From the NCBI GenBank assembly GCA_021234155.1, contig JAJEKV010000078.1:498001-562000 (forward strand): a stretch of 64,000 nt of DNA, written 5' to 3'. The notes under the pieces are model-generated. The model made no database searches. It was not told the DNA's origin and saw only the letters and a list, made by a program, of their open reading frames with translations. Origin of the DNA: Isoetes taiwanensis (taxonomy: Eukaryota > Streptophyta > Lycopodiopsida > Isoetales > Isoetaceae). The number at the start of each line of letters is the position of its first letter. The stretch's first letter is position 1. This document shows positions 12,001-22,384 of the stretch, one piece after another. Both the position numbers and the translations under genes were made by a program.

Positions 12001-12389
12001 AACATAATGGCTGGCGGTTTAGGCAAATCAGGCATAAATGATGGCGGCCCTATAGTAGCTTTGTGGGTACAAAGGGGCAGGTTCTGGTTTATGTACTTTT
12101 CGTACACCAATCAGAAGGCGCCACGTATATCGGCCCGGAAGAGTTGATGGGCGGGAGATGGATCGTGGAAATCTTCCATGCTCCGGCGAGAGAGGGTTTA
12201 GTTAGAAAACGCAACAAACCCTACTGTGAATTCTTTCCTTAGTCCGGCGCTTCTTATCTTCTGATCCAATCCATATTTTAGCATCTGATCCATCCATCGC
12301 CTCGATTTTCCTCTTGTTTTCGCCGGACACCATATCCATTTCTTTCTGAAGGAACTCCATTTCCTTTTTTTTTGAGGAAGAAATCCGCT

Positions 12390-14057
12390 ATGGGAGCAGG
12401 CCGCACCACCGAAACCATCATCGTAAATACTTCTTCCGATGGTAGGCATGCTCCGCAGCGTAACTTGCCCGTTCGAGATCTTGGAGGCGTCATTTTTGGT
12501 TGCTCGAATGATACGTTTCAGGAATGCTTGGATAAGCAGCTTTTTGGCTTGCCTTCCGGCCATTGGAGCTATGTGCAGAACATTAAGGTCGGTCTTCCTG
12601 TTTTTCTTTTTAATTACGAGATCAAAGTGCTCTATGGAGTATTTGAAGCGGCCAGTGATGGCGGATTTGCTATTGATCCCCATGCCTGGACCGGTGGAAA
12701 CACCTTAAAGACTAGGTTTCCTGCTCAGGTTAAGGTCCTTTGTAGGCAAAATTGCAAGCCGCTTCCTGAGCGGATCTTTGGCCACGCTATTAGAAATAAC
12801 TACTGCCACGAAAGCAATCGCAGGTTTATGTTCGAGCTTACACGGCCACAGGTTAAAGATCTTCTAGGTCTATTTGGAGCGTTGCCGATCAAGCCCGTTT
12901 CTCAATCTTTGTACAAGCCCGTATCCAAATCCTTAGACAGCGATGGGTTTCTTGTGGTCCAGAAAAAGGGATCGAAAAAGGAACCGGTTCAAGCTGCAGA
13001 CGACGATGGGTTTATCACCGTCCAGAAGAAGGGTTGGAAGAAAGAAATGGCTCACAAAGAGCTGCCTGCTTCTAGATTACTAGAATCTTCAACAGTTAAT
13101 GGTCAAGTGCCTAGTGTATCAGGATCAAGACAGAATGCATGCACTGCTAGGGTTTCTGAGGTTGCAGAGATAGGTAAAAATAGTAAGAATGCTTGCCTTC
13201 AAGGATCTGCAACATCAACATCACAGAAGAATAAGGTTGGATCTGCAACATCACAGAAGAATGGATTAGCTGAAACAAAGGTTGGGCTGGAAGCTTGGAA
13301 AATTGGGTTGAACGCCTGGGGCTCTAAAAGTCCTAGTCCACCAAAGGATATACCAGATTCATGGGAAGAGCGAGAAACATGGATTGCTTGGGCTTCTGGG
13401 CCATCATCAAAGAATAAAGATGGGTTGTCTGGCACTCGAGGGTCTGAAAGGGCACAAGAGCGAAAGGAAAGGTGCATTCAGGTGTCAGAAGCAAATAAAA
13501 TTGGACAATCTGCTTGGGGTTCTCAAGCAACAGAAATACATGTGAACGAGTGGCCTCAGACAGCAGAAGCAAGTGAAAATGGCTGGGATGCTTGGGGATC
13601 TGATTTATCTGAGAAGAGTTTGAATTGCGGAGTAATAACTAACAATGGATGGAATGACTATGGCTTTGAAACTGCACAAAAGGGTGTGAATGTGTGGCCT
13701 CAGTCTGCAGAAAAAAATATAAATGGCTGGGGTGCTTTGGAGTCACAGGCAGGATCCACAAATAAAAATGGCTGGGGTGCTTTGAAGTCTGAGGGTACTG
13801 AAACAAATGGAACTGAATGGGATGGTTGGTGCTTTGAGCCAGAAAATACACATACGACACTTTGGGGTGCTCCAAGGTCTGTGACAGCTGAAAGGACTAG
13901 TGCTTGGATGTCTCCAACAAGACAAATAAGCAAAGATGATTGGCCTAAGACAGGAGAAACAAGCAACAAGTGGCACAACTCTGCAGAAGATCCTAACTGG
14001 GACATGGCAACAGTTATTCGAGCCTTTGCAGCTTGCAAGTGCACTTTGAATGTCTGA
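12390..14057 (+). CDS. DCD-domain protein with WG/GW-rich C-terminus
   Basis: A 555-residue intronless reading frame. The start is ATG 12390 (MGAGRTTETIIV), because the frame further upstream has no ATG. Residues about 30-160 are a plant Development and Cell Death (DCD) domain, with GVIFGCSNDTFQECLDKQLF, GLPSGHWSYVQNIKVGLPVF, the LYGVFEA core, FPAQVKV and a closing FELTRPQVKDLLGLF. Next come two copies of a DGF(L/I)(V/T)VQKKG(S/W)KKE block at about 186-220. The last 260 residues are Ser/Asn/Glu-rich with recurring Trp: about ten WG or GW pairs such as NAWGSK, SAWGSQ, NGWDAWGSD and NGWGALESQ. Spaced WG/GW dipeptides are the hallmark of Argonaute-hook proteins, but Argonaute binding here is inference. 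DCD proteins are known in stress and cell-death responses. The gene is divergent from the POL5-like gene. Confidence 0.88.
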   Translation: MGAGRTTETIIVNTSSDGRHAPQRNLPVRDLGGVIFGCSNDTFQECLDKQLFGLPSGHWSYVQNIKVGLPVFLFNYEIKVLYGVFEAASDGGFAIDPHAWTGGNTLKTRFPAQVKVLCRQNCKPLPERIFGHAIRNNYCHESNRRFMFELTRPQVKDLLGLFGALPIKPVSQSLYKPVSKSLDSDGFLVVQKKGSKKEPVQAADDDGFITVQKKGWKKEMAHKELPASRLLESSTVNGQVPSVSGSRQNACTARVSEVAEIGKNSKNACLQGSATSTSQKNKVGSATSQKNGLAETKVGLEAWKIGLNAWGSKSPSPPKDIPDSWEERETWIAWASGPSSKNKDGLSGTRGSERAQERKERCIQVSEANKIGQSAWGSQATEIHVNEWPQTAEASENGWDAWGSDLSEKSLNCGVITNNGWNDYGFETAQKGVNVWPQSAEKNINGWGALESQAGSTNKNGWGALKSEGTETNGTEWDGWCFEPENTHTTLWGAPRSVTAERTSAWMSPTRQISKDDWPKTGETSNKWHNSAEDPNWDMATVIRAFAACKCTLNV

Positions 14058-14990
14058 TCAAGTAACACATCATACACGCAAGATTGGTTTTGTATGCATT
14101 ATAGAGACCATTGACTATGAATGCACTGCTATCTTGGATGATGGAAGTTGATTTAGTTTAGTCAAATGCATGGTATTATTGGAAGACCGCTTCAATGGTA
14201 GACAGAGTTGAAATGCCATCTAGTTAGCATATAACTTTTGGTTATGGAACAGACTACACTGTCTTTCATGCTAAGATGAAAGAAAAAATTGCTACCATCG
14301 CAATTTTGTTTTGATGTGATTCACTTGGACAGATTTTGTGAACAGCCTGTTTAAATATGGCATGCCTCTTGGCGCATTGTGGTCTGTCTTTGGATCAGTT
14401 ATGTGAGCGATCTGAACATTCATAAAGATGTCTGATAAGATCAATTTTGTTTGTGTTGGTGCTATGTCCATAGAATTACATGACTTGTAGTAAGACATTG
14501 TCTCATGACTTTTTAACATTGTATTAGCTAAGAATGTTATCAGCAGATATTAGGGTCTATGGAGAACTACATTCTCCTTCTCTAATTTGTCTCGAATCGT
14601 TTGACGCTGCATCTTGTCTATTTTCTTAAGAAACTTCTTGAGCAAATCATTTCCACTGTTTCTTTGTATAACAAACCTCATTTCTGGTATGAACAGATCA
14701 AACGCTCTCATATTGTGATTCGGAATCTGAACTCAAGGTATCTCTTGAATCCAAGGTGTTCAAGTTTGGAATCGCTTTGGGCCTGGGTAGATATGTGCAG
14801 CTTCAGAAAAAACTTTACTTGTATATTGTGCAGATGTATGCTTCGAGAGATAGGCATGAAACTTTCGGCCTGGGCAGATCTGTGCAGCCTCCGAACCCCC
14901 GAATCCAGAAAATGAACAGATTGCTCGCGCTTATCAACCTGCAAACCGCACTCAAACTCGGTTCCACATCGCAACCCTAAATTTATTGTG
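14058..14990. other. 3' flank of the DCD-WG/GW gene
   Basis: Presumed 3' untranslated region and intergenic DNA. A short motif GCCTGGG(T/C)AGAT occurs twice (14777, 14869), each followed by TGTGCAGC. No coding frame with recognisable content. Confidence 0.35.
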
Positions 14991-14995
14991 CTAAA

Positions 14996-15860
14996 GGTAA
15001 AATTTAAAAAATACCCCTATATTTTGGGTTTTCTATCAAAATGCCCTTGTGTTTTGCAGTGTGAGAATGCCCCTAAAATTGCTACGGAGCCAGCAGGAAA
15101 GAGAAGAACGGTTTATTCTTACTTACGTTGGAGCATTTTGGCATCAAACTACATAAATTTCCTTAGGTATATTCTGGATTTGATCTGCATTCAACAGGTA
15201 TGTTCCTTTCTCTCCTTTTACATTTTTCTTGCTCCTGGAGAATTAAACTCCCTTGTAGCTTCAACCATAATGGGTTCTCAATGCTGCAATGCTAAACACG
15301 AAATTATATGAAGGAAAGCAGTCGGCCCTGTAATAGATTGGCAAAAGAGAGAGAATTGGTTCAAGCAAGCATTTTTAGAACTTTTTTTACACTTCAAGCA
15401 GAATGCAGTCCGCCCTGTAATATATTGACAAACCTGAGCAATCACATTAAACTTGTAATATATTCATACAATTTCGAAGGTTGCATATGACTGTGCAAAA
15501 TGCCATCTAATCCGTCTTCTGCTAGCAATCATTTGCACTCAAGCATAAAAACCACATCAGAAATTGATGGCCCATCTTTAGCTTTCAGAAGGCTTCAAAA
15601 CTGCAAGCATGATGACTCCAAAAATTCATTTTGGAGGTTCACCTTAAAGATGGCTGCAGAATTCATTCAACCCGTTCCAGTCTAGAAATTCATTCCCATA
15701 ATTAATTCAAGCCGTTCACCTTAAAGATGGTTCCCGTTCTTCTTTCTCGATAGCTTCCAATAGCTTCATAGCCAATATTAGAGGCATTTTGATAATATAT
15801 CAAAATAATGGGGCATTTTGACAAATATCACAAAATAGGAGGGTATTTTTAAAATTTTCC
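14996..15860. mobile_element. MITE-like non-autonomous DNA element with long terminal inverted repeats
   Basis: The left end reads GGTAAAATTTAAAAAATACC, then CTATCAAAATGCCC and GAGAATGCCCC. The complement of the right end reads GGAAAATTTTAAAAATACCC, then TTGTCAAAATGCCCC and CAAAATGCCTC. The arms are about 85 bp and imperfectly matched. The interior of about 700 bp has no coding content. No clean target-site duplication could be read, so the superfamily is open; the long arms and GG(T/G)AAA start would suit Mutator-like elements. Confidence 0.6.
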
Positions 15861-15869
15861 AAAATTAAA

Positions 15870-16140
15870 TTGGCTTCATTCTGCCGCGAGATCCAATGAC
15901 GCCATGCCACATGGCATAATTTATTTCTCTATCAAGAACCGCAACAAAGAATTAAAGATGCTGGCGTTCTTCCATTTCGGTGAGCTTCAGTCTGATTTAT
16001 CCTCTCTTCTCACGATTTACCCAGCATTCTGACTAATTTACATGCATTCTGACTGATTTACCTAGCATTCTGTTTGATTTACTTGCATTCTACGTAAGAT
16101 CTACTGCCCATAGAATGAAGCCTAACCTGCTTCCACGTAA
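15870..16140. other. Unassigned sequence with short repeated phrase
   Basis: The phrase ATTCTGA(C/T)TGATTTACC-type recurs about four times between 16027 and 16088 (a degenerate tandem of about 22-25 bp). Nothing else is recognised. Confidence 0.4.
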
Positions 16141-16147
16141 TAGGAAT

Positions 16148-16239
16148 GTCCATTTACTGGACATTCTTGGAATGTCAACCATGCCTCCACCCGATGGCAT
16201 CGGCATAATATCCACAACAAGAATGTCCAGTAAATGAAC
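16148..16239. repeat. 22-bp inverted repeat, 48-bp spacer
   Basis: Arm 16148-16169 GTCCATTTACTGGACATTC and arm 16218-16239 GAATGTCCAGTAAATGAAC pair with one mismatch. Each arm also contains the near-palindrome TGTCCA-TTTA-CTGGACA. It could be a small foldback element or a replication slip product. Confidence 0.6.
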
Positions 16240-16248
16240 ATTTCTGTA

Positions 16249-16440
16249 TAAGAATAGAATAGAATAGAATTTTTATCGTCCACGGAGACCAATTGGCCTA
16301 TGGGACTCAAATAAAAAGAGAGCAGCAAGCGTATTACCGTCAGGATTAAAAAACCCCAAGAAATCCTTCCTATTTTCCCCAATTAGAAAGGATTTCCAAA
16401 ACTAAAAACCAAGAATAGTGTTGGGGAAAGTTTTAGAGGC
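16249..16440 (-). mobile_element. 5'-truncated LINE tail, (TTCTA)n family
   Basis: Plus strand AGAATAGAATAGAATAGAAT, then TTTTTATCGTCCACGGAGAC and CAATTGGCCTATGGGACTC. Read on minus it continues with GCTGCTCTCTTTTTATTTGA and GGTTTTTTAATCCTGACGG. That is collinear with 33290-33400 on plus, including the GGGTTTTTTAATCC block, so both are 3' ends of one LINE family. The insertion is very short. Confidence 0.7.
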
Positions 16441-17910
16441 TACGAGAAAATTTCCTAATGTCCCCCCAAAACAGTCAGATGTTTCAAGTTCTTACTTGGA
16501 AATTTGTATATTCCTCATTATGGAATATGCTCCCATCTAGTGGAAGATAGTGTGAAGGGCAGTACATATTTATAAATTGGAGTTTGATGTGTTTAAGTGT
16601 TTTGTCAATTTTGTACTTAATTTTGAAGGCGCTAGAGTGATTACATTAGTTAAGTGCTAGGCCTAGTTAGGCACTAGGTGTTAGGCTTTAGGCTCCTTGC
16701 ACCTTTCATTTCTCTGCCTTCAGCCATGCCTTTGCCTTTTTTGTTGGACACCACTGTTGGGTGCTAGGGCCGCATTTCACAATAGTAGAAAAAGGAGAGG
16801 GGCTAAGTGTCAGGACCAGAAACCTCCGATCAACCACCAGGATAGAATGGGTACAACTTGGCGGCTGGTGTTCCATCTCTCACATATGAGGAACCAGGTT
16901 GGTGCACCAAAATTGAGGGATCATAATTTCAGACACAACTGATGTGAATCAATGGAGCCCTCAATGTACAGCTCAAAGCTGAAGATAACGAATGGCCACG
17001 AAGCCAAGTAAAAGCAGTGTACAGATATACAAAGAACCAAGCTAAGCCCGCATGATGGCTACATATACTTTTCAGCATTGTATGCTAGTAGCAATCCCTT
17101 GGTGGGAGCTCGTCAATGCTACGTAAGTCCAATGGCCTGACTGACGTGGTAGCCAACTGCACCAAAGCAGGGGAGCGAATTAATGGAAGCAATGCAACGG
17201 CCAAGTCATCTCCAAATTAGTCGACACCGGCTCAATGGGGGGATGTATTCTAGCCTTAGCGGGTGAGACAACTAAGGTGGGGAGAGGCTTTGCATCTGAG
17301 TGCAGATAGAATGCATAATGGGAAAATCATAATTTCCTTACGCCGTGATCATTCGCTTGCATTCATACCTAGGAATGAGCTAGTAGCCTGTATTGAGAGC
17401 ACTCCATGAGGGCATGTATCATAAGCTTTAATGTCTTGTTGATAAATTATATGTTCATAATAACTGCATAGATAGTTTTGTCTTGTGTAGATATCTTAGT
17501 ATCAAGATAAAGTAAGATAATAATTATATAAAATCTTAGTTCAACCTTCGTAAGGATGTAATTCCTTCCAAAGGCATTTAAGTAACCTTTATAGGGTCTT
17601 GGTAAATATAATAAGAATTTGTTTATCTTATTATAAGTATAGCAACTGTAAAGTATATACATGTAAGGTTGATACATCACCAACCAAGTAGCAAGCGAGA
17701 GTCACACGTTCAACACTTGGATCCAATGATATAAACCCTAGCCATATGATGAATAATTAATACTTTTTAAATTATAAGTATTGCCTCGATAATTGTATGG
17801 CGACATATCTTAAAGGGCGTAAAGTTATCATAGAACGGTCAGTTAAAAAAAGGACTATTCCAATATGTCCAACAATATCACTACAATGTTAATGTGGGAA
17901 TATTACTTTA
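16440..17910. other. Retroelement-like AT-rich sequence left of the CACTA insertion
   Basis: No coding frame. The part at about 17520-17670 (AACCTTCGTAAGGATGTAAT, TCCTTCCAAAGG, GGGTCTTGGTAAATATA) resembles 36375-36450 on the other side of the CACTA element (AACCGTGGTAAGGATATAAA, TCCTTCCAAGG, GGGTTCTTGTAAAAATA). The two blocks look like repeats within a single disrupted retroelement 3' region. The last bases before the CACTA element are TTA (17908-17910), its target-site duplication. Confidence 0.45.
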
Positions 17911-18260
17911 CACTACAATTGTCTGACGAATATTGTCTGACGCATAAGTGTCAGTTTAATCGTCAGACTGTCTGATGCATGGTGTCAGCTTAATCGTCAG
18001 GTTCTCTGACGCACAGTGTCAAATTAATCGTCAGATTATGTGTCAGGGAAATCGTCAGAAGTGTCTGATGCACAACGTCAGCTTAATCGTCAGATTATGT
18101 GTCAGAAAAATCGTCAGACAATGTGTCAGGAAAATCGTCAAGTTTGTGTCCGGAAAATCGTCAGATTATGTGTCAGGAAAATCGTCAGAACATTCGTCAG
18201 GCTTGTCAGAACTATCGTCAGGTTTGTTGTCAGAAGTTTCGTCAAAAATCATTTTGTTGC
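17911..18260. repeat. Left CACTA end: terminal repeat and CGTCAG array
   Basis: After CACTACAA the segment holds more than 20 copies of TCTGACG, CGTCAG or GTGTCAG, mostly as AATCGTCAG or GTGTCAG units of 15-20 bp spacing. It includes near-identical phrases such as AGCTTAATCGTCAG repeated along the array. These are presumed sites for the element's own DNA-binding protein. Confidence 0.8.
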
Positions 18261-18480
18261 TCTATTGCTATTGAGAGATACATGGTTAGGCCAATAAAGA
18301 AATTTAAACTGTTTCTAAACGAGTTGATAAAATCTTTTGCCAACATCATTGAGATATTACTAATGTAAAGAAGTACAATTTGGGGCCCAAAAGTCAAATA
18401 AGGATCTTTATTCTCTCTGCAATACAACTTTCAGACTTAAAAAGTTTCCAACATCTTCGATAGTTTTTGAACGAGATACT

Positions 18481-18747
18481 ATTGAGATACTATTCATTTA
18501 CTGATTGTATCTCCCAGCATTTTGTCAATTCAATTCAATGCATGAAATTCAGCAGCCCAGTCTGCTTTGCAAGCTCGAGTAGTCTGCTTTGCAAGCTCGA
18601 GTTGCCACCATTAGCACTCTCAAGTTATTGAGATACTATTCATTTACTGATTGTATCTTCCAGCACTTTATCAATTCAATTCAATGCATGACATTCAGCA
18701 GCCTAGTCTTCTTTGCAAGCTCGAGTTGCCACCATTAGCACTCTCAA
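18481..18747. repeat. Imperfect tandem duplication, about 120-148 bp
   Basis: ATTGAGATACTATTCATTTA through CATTAGCACTCTCAAGTT occurs at 18481-18628 and again at 18629-18747. The first copy has an internal 22-bp duplication of AGTCTGCTTTGCAAGCTCGA. The second copy runs into the coding end of the captured minus-strand gene fragment. Confidence 0.75.
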
Positions 18748-21700
18748 GTTGTAGGTAAATGATGCAATAACCAGAGGCTGATCCAACTGCTTGTGTTTCT
18801 TATGCTGAGCACGCTTCTTTGACTTCAGAAACACGTCGGAAGAAACAAGAGCAAGCACTAAATGGGGGATGCCAGATGTTTGTTCTTCTTGTATGTCAAC
18901 AACAGGAGAGACAATGCTGCAACCCGCTGTTTCAAACTCCATATCTCTACTCTTGCAGGTTGCAAGAAGGGCATGAACAATAATAACTCTGGACACCACA
19001 GATGGGCAAGCAAGAATTATAGCAATCTCAACATTTGATATGCTCAAAGGCGCCTTCCAGTCAGGATCTGAAACTCCGGAACATAAAAGAAACTGTGGTG
19101 GAATAGAGTCATCTGCTGTAGGTACTGGAAATTGCCAAACAATTATGTCCAAATTTCCTTTGTTTCGAGTTTCAACTTGCACATGACAGAAATAGACTCA
19201 CAGAGTACAATAGTGTTGAAGATGGGTACTCTTCAAGCGAGGTTTCACCATTTAGAAGAGCTTGTGAAGTTTTGTCTTCGTATTTTCCATTGTCAACCTC
19301 ATTCATAGCTTGCAGGACTGCATCTCTGAATCGAGATTTCCGTCTAATAGACGAGAGCCCTCTGACATAATACAAGAGAACAACATCATGCACAAGCTGA
19401 GGACATCATTCTTCGCATATTGTATCTGTGGGCCGAAGGCGGTTCCGAGAAATTCCAGATGATGTATTTCCAGAAATAAGCGAGACACTGTTTTTGTCAA
19501 TGGAGGCTATTCTTTAATAAAATATTTTCTTATTGTTAAAGGAACATCTAGAATCGCATAAACAAGTCCCTTTTTTCCCCCTAGAACGATTCTAAAGTTT
19601 TAATTGAGTAGCTAAAAAAAGCTATGTTCACCTTACAAAGTTCACGATCATAATGCGCAACAGTAGCCATCACTTCTCGGCCCTGGAGCTCCTTCACCTA
19701 ATGAAACAAAGCAATTAATCTCCCAGCATCTCATTTAAGCATCAAGTCATTTAATTTTAAAATGTTTGATGCCAAGAGCTCCTCCTGATATTTGCAGTAG
19801 CAATGACATTAAGAAACTGGTTTCAACATATGATGTGAATTTTCAGATCAGCCAGCTGGTTGCTTGTAGGCCAACTGCCAATTACTGTACATATATGTTT
19901 GTCACACAGGTAACCTTATTCATGGGATCTAACACCTGTAACGTCCTCAGGCAAAATGCAAAGGCATAATTTAACAGACAAAACCACAAACTTGTTGCTC
20001 GAGCAGTTTGTTCTGAAAGGTGATCTCATTCTTTCCAAGTTCCATATCCTCTAGTCCACGTTCTAAACTTTGTGTCCTCTTTTTTGCTAGCTCAAGAGCC
20101 TCCGTTAGTTTTATGCTTTGTAAAGCCTTTTCTTCAGTCGCCAAATGACAACAATGATAATAACCCAAATGAGATGATATTATTGTCAGTGTCATTTTGA
20201 AGATTCGGCAGGTTAAGATGATTACTTTTGCTACTTCTAATTGCTTTCGCAATGTTGTTATCTCTTTCCTAGAGGAATCCAATGCATCTTCCTTTTCACA
20301 TTGCGAATGCTGCTCAGCATTTTGCTTCTGAATGGTAATGACATAATTATTAAATTCTAAATTAGAAAGGCAATGATCTGCCATTTCCATCTCCATCGCT
20401 GCATAGTTTGGACCATCAATATGAATGGATCATTTCACAAATAATGACGCTTTTTATCTTTTTCGACCAAAATAGGACATCCTAAGACCCTATCTACAGC
20501 TTGCCTGAACTCAGTTCCCCAAGAAAACATGATCATTACTTCAAAACAATAAGCCTGCCATAGGCATCTGAGAACACTTGCATACCTTCTCAAGCTGATG
20601 CCTCAAAGCCTCAAGCTGCCCACTTTTTGCCTACATAAATAAATGTCATGTGAATGTCAAAAATGAGTTTAGGATAAGTCACTCTTTTTCTCAGACAAAC
20701 TGTGAAAAACATAAAACAAACTAAACCAAGAAAAAAATCAAACCTGGTAGAGGCCATGCCAATGTATAGTTTCAATGCTTAGCCTTGAAATCTCTTCCTC
20801 TTGCGACTTTAAGAGGGCAGTCTTTTTACCTATAGTAAGTCTTATATAAGAATCTAGAGAAGATCTGTACCTTCTTCAACACTGTCTTATCAATGTACCT
20901 TATCAACCTCCATTGTAGCCTCACGAGCAACTGCAACTGCTTGACCTGCTGCTGCTGTTGCTTGGGCCTGGGCTTCTGTTGAAGCCTCCTCTGCAACCTT
21001 CCCTCTTAGCTCTTCTATTTCAGATATTTCCTTTGGAGCTACAAAAAGGGTAATCAAAAGGACATCACGCTATGTTTCAATCACAGGCAGTTTTTGAGGA
21101 AACAGCCATAACAGATAAGTCAAAGGCATGCTGCAAACATGCATTCTACAACATACAAAATTTAAGAAGATCCTCCAGCTCCCGAACTCTTGACTGCAAA
21201 CCAGATGCTGCTACCTCGACTTTTGCCAAATAATTTCGCAATTCCAACTTTCCTGCTCAACTTCAGCCCGGGTTCTGCAAATTAATCATACGAAGAATTA
21301 ATATGAATTTTATAATCGTATGATATCGTGCCCAAAACCTGTGTGCATGTATTTAGAAATGACTATAAGGAATGAACTGTTATTTAACAATCTTATTAGT
21401 ATAGTTGACATGGAAGAAGAAATTTTCACCTTTCACAGGCTTGTAAAGCGACTCGTAATTCTGAAATTTTCTTCTGCATTCCAACCTGACAAAGCTCAAA
21501 AGTATATTAGTCTCTATGGACTCTATCAGGATAACTTGCCGGCTTTAATCAAGCATTTACCTCATTTGCAGAAGGCACAACATTACCCAAAAGCTCAATT
21601 GCAGAATCTCAGCTGGATCAAATGTTTTTGTATACACAACTTCACACCTCTCATGCATGCACCCCAATCTCAGCTGGGAGATATCAGATATATTCCTCCC

Positions 21701-22384
21701 CTCAAAACTAGTGCTGACGTCCATACCAATGTTTCTGATTACATTGTCTTCGGTGGCAATCTGATCCAATATCTGAAGCTGCATTGCAGATTGGCAGACC
21801 GGTACCAAGTAAGATTCATCTAGTAATTGATTTGGGTTCAAGGAGGCTGGGTCTCTGCCAAGGGAGAGCAATGCTCGATCTCTTTCTGCCGCAGAAAGTC
21901 CTAAATGAAGCCGTCTTATTTCCAATTCCATTGCTTCAGAATAGCTCAGGAGCTTTGACTGAGATATGAAAACATTTAAATTAAATCATTATAAATAAAT
22001 CAGGTGCTTCATAGATGATAGAAATTCATCGCAATAGAATGTAGTTGAGATAGATGGCTGAGCAAACAATTTCAGACAAACAAATATGTGATAATCAGGA
22101 ATGCAGGAAACTTCACCAAACAGCATAAAGCCTATATATTCTATTGAAATAAACATGAATAATGAAGAAAACATATAGATGACAGAGATGCCATACAAGA
22201 TCTGAGTGCCAAAGATGTGCTTCCACCATTGCAAACAAAAATATAGCACTAATAGTGCACTAATGCATAACTAATCTACAAGAAGATACAAACCTCAAGA
22301 AAGTATTTGTTGCTAGTGTCCTCTGGAATTTTCCACTTCGCCTTGGATCTTTCGTGTGTCTCAGGCTTGTAACTGCATTTGCTC
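18703..22384 (-). pseudogene. SAC9: SAC9-like phosphoinositide phosphatase fragment, captured and split
   Basis: SAC9 is a large plant phosphoinositide phosphatase. Two blocks match its region C-terminal to the SAC and WW domains. Block A (about 22384-21640, two exons) encodes SYSEAMELEIRRLHLGLS, AAERDRALLSLGRDPASLNP and LLDESYLVPVC. Block B (about 19435-19000) encodes VLLYYVRGLSSIRRKSRF, QAMNEV, a SLEEYPSSTLLYSV piece and DPDWKAPLSISNVEIAII. The order follows SAC9, but the roughly 100 residues between are replaced by exons of an unrelated coiled-coil gene. In block B the text TICEE(stop)CPQLVHD has TGA where SAC9 has Cys in a CKKCC motif. The last part (KSKKRAQHKKHKQLDQP) is not SAC9 as I know it. 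Retained introns show capture from genomic DNA. The catalytic domain is absent. Confidence 0.7.
19613..21485 (-). pseudogene. Coiled-coil protein exons nested in the SAC9-like fragment
   Basis: At least seven minus-strand exons with GT-AG borders encode heptad-rich text: GMQKKISELRVALQACER, RTRAEVEQE, ELRNYLAKVEVAASGLQSRV, EIEELRGKVAEEAS, ALLKSQEEEISRLS, SGQLEALRHQLEK, EITTLRKQLEVAK, AKKRTQSLERGLEDMELG and VKELQGREVMATVAH. This is a long coiled coil; no motor, zinc finger or membrane segment is seen, so the parent protein cannot be named. The exon at about 21270-21160 has a one-base frame change between RAEVEQE and ELRNYLAK, so the copy is not intact. It sits between the two SAC9-like blocks on the same strand, as if inserted into a SAC9 intron before or after capture. 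Confidence 0.6.

Noticed and set aside
12372-12389. Upstream in-frame extension of the DCD protein (LRKKSA)
   Set aside because: It would need a TTG start; the first ATG in frame is 12390, so the eukaryotic start is placed there.
12198-12683. 161-codon minus-strand frame opposite the DCD-WG/GW gene
   Set aside because: Antisense shadow of the DCD coding region; no domain and no splice or promoter support.
13639-14077. Overlapping minus-strand frames in the 3' half of the DCD-WG/GW gene
   Set aside because: They arise from the Trp/Gly-rich codon pattern on the opposite strand and carry no recognisable features.
17911-18260. Regularly spaced repeats that might suggest a CRISPR array
   Set aside because: Units are short degenerate CGTCAG motifs with variable spacing, in a plant nuclear transposon end; an inverted counterpart lies at the other end.
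18040-18368. Three overlapping plus-strand frames rich in Ser/Gln/Arg (such as VSGKSSDYVSGKSS)
   Set aside because: Translations of the CGTCAG subterminal array in three frames, not proteins.
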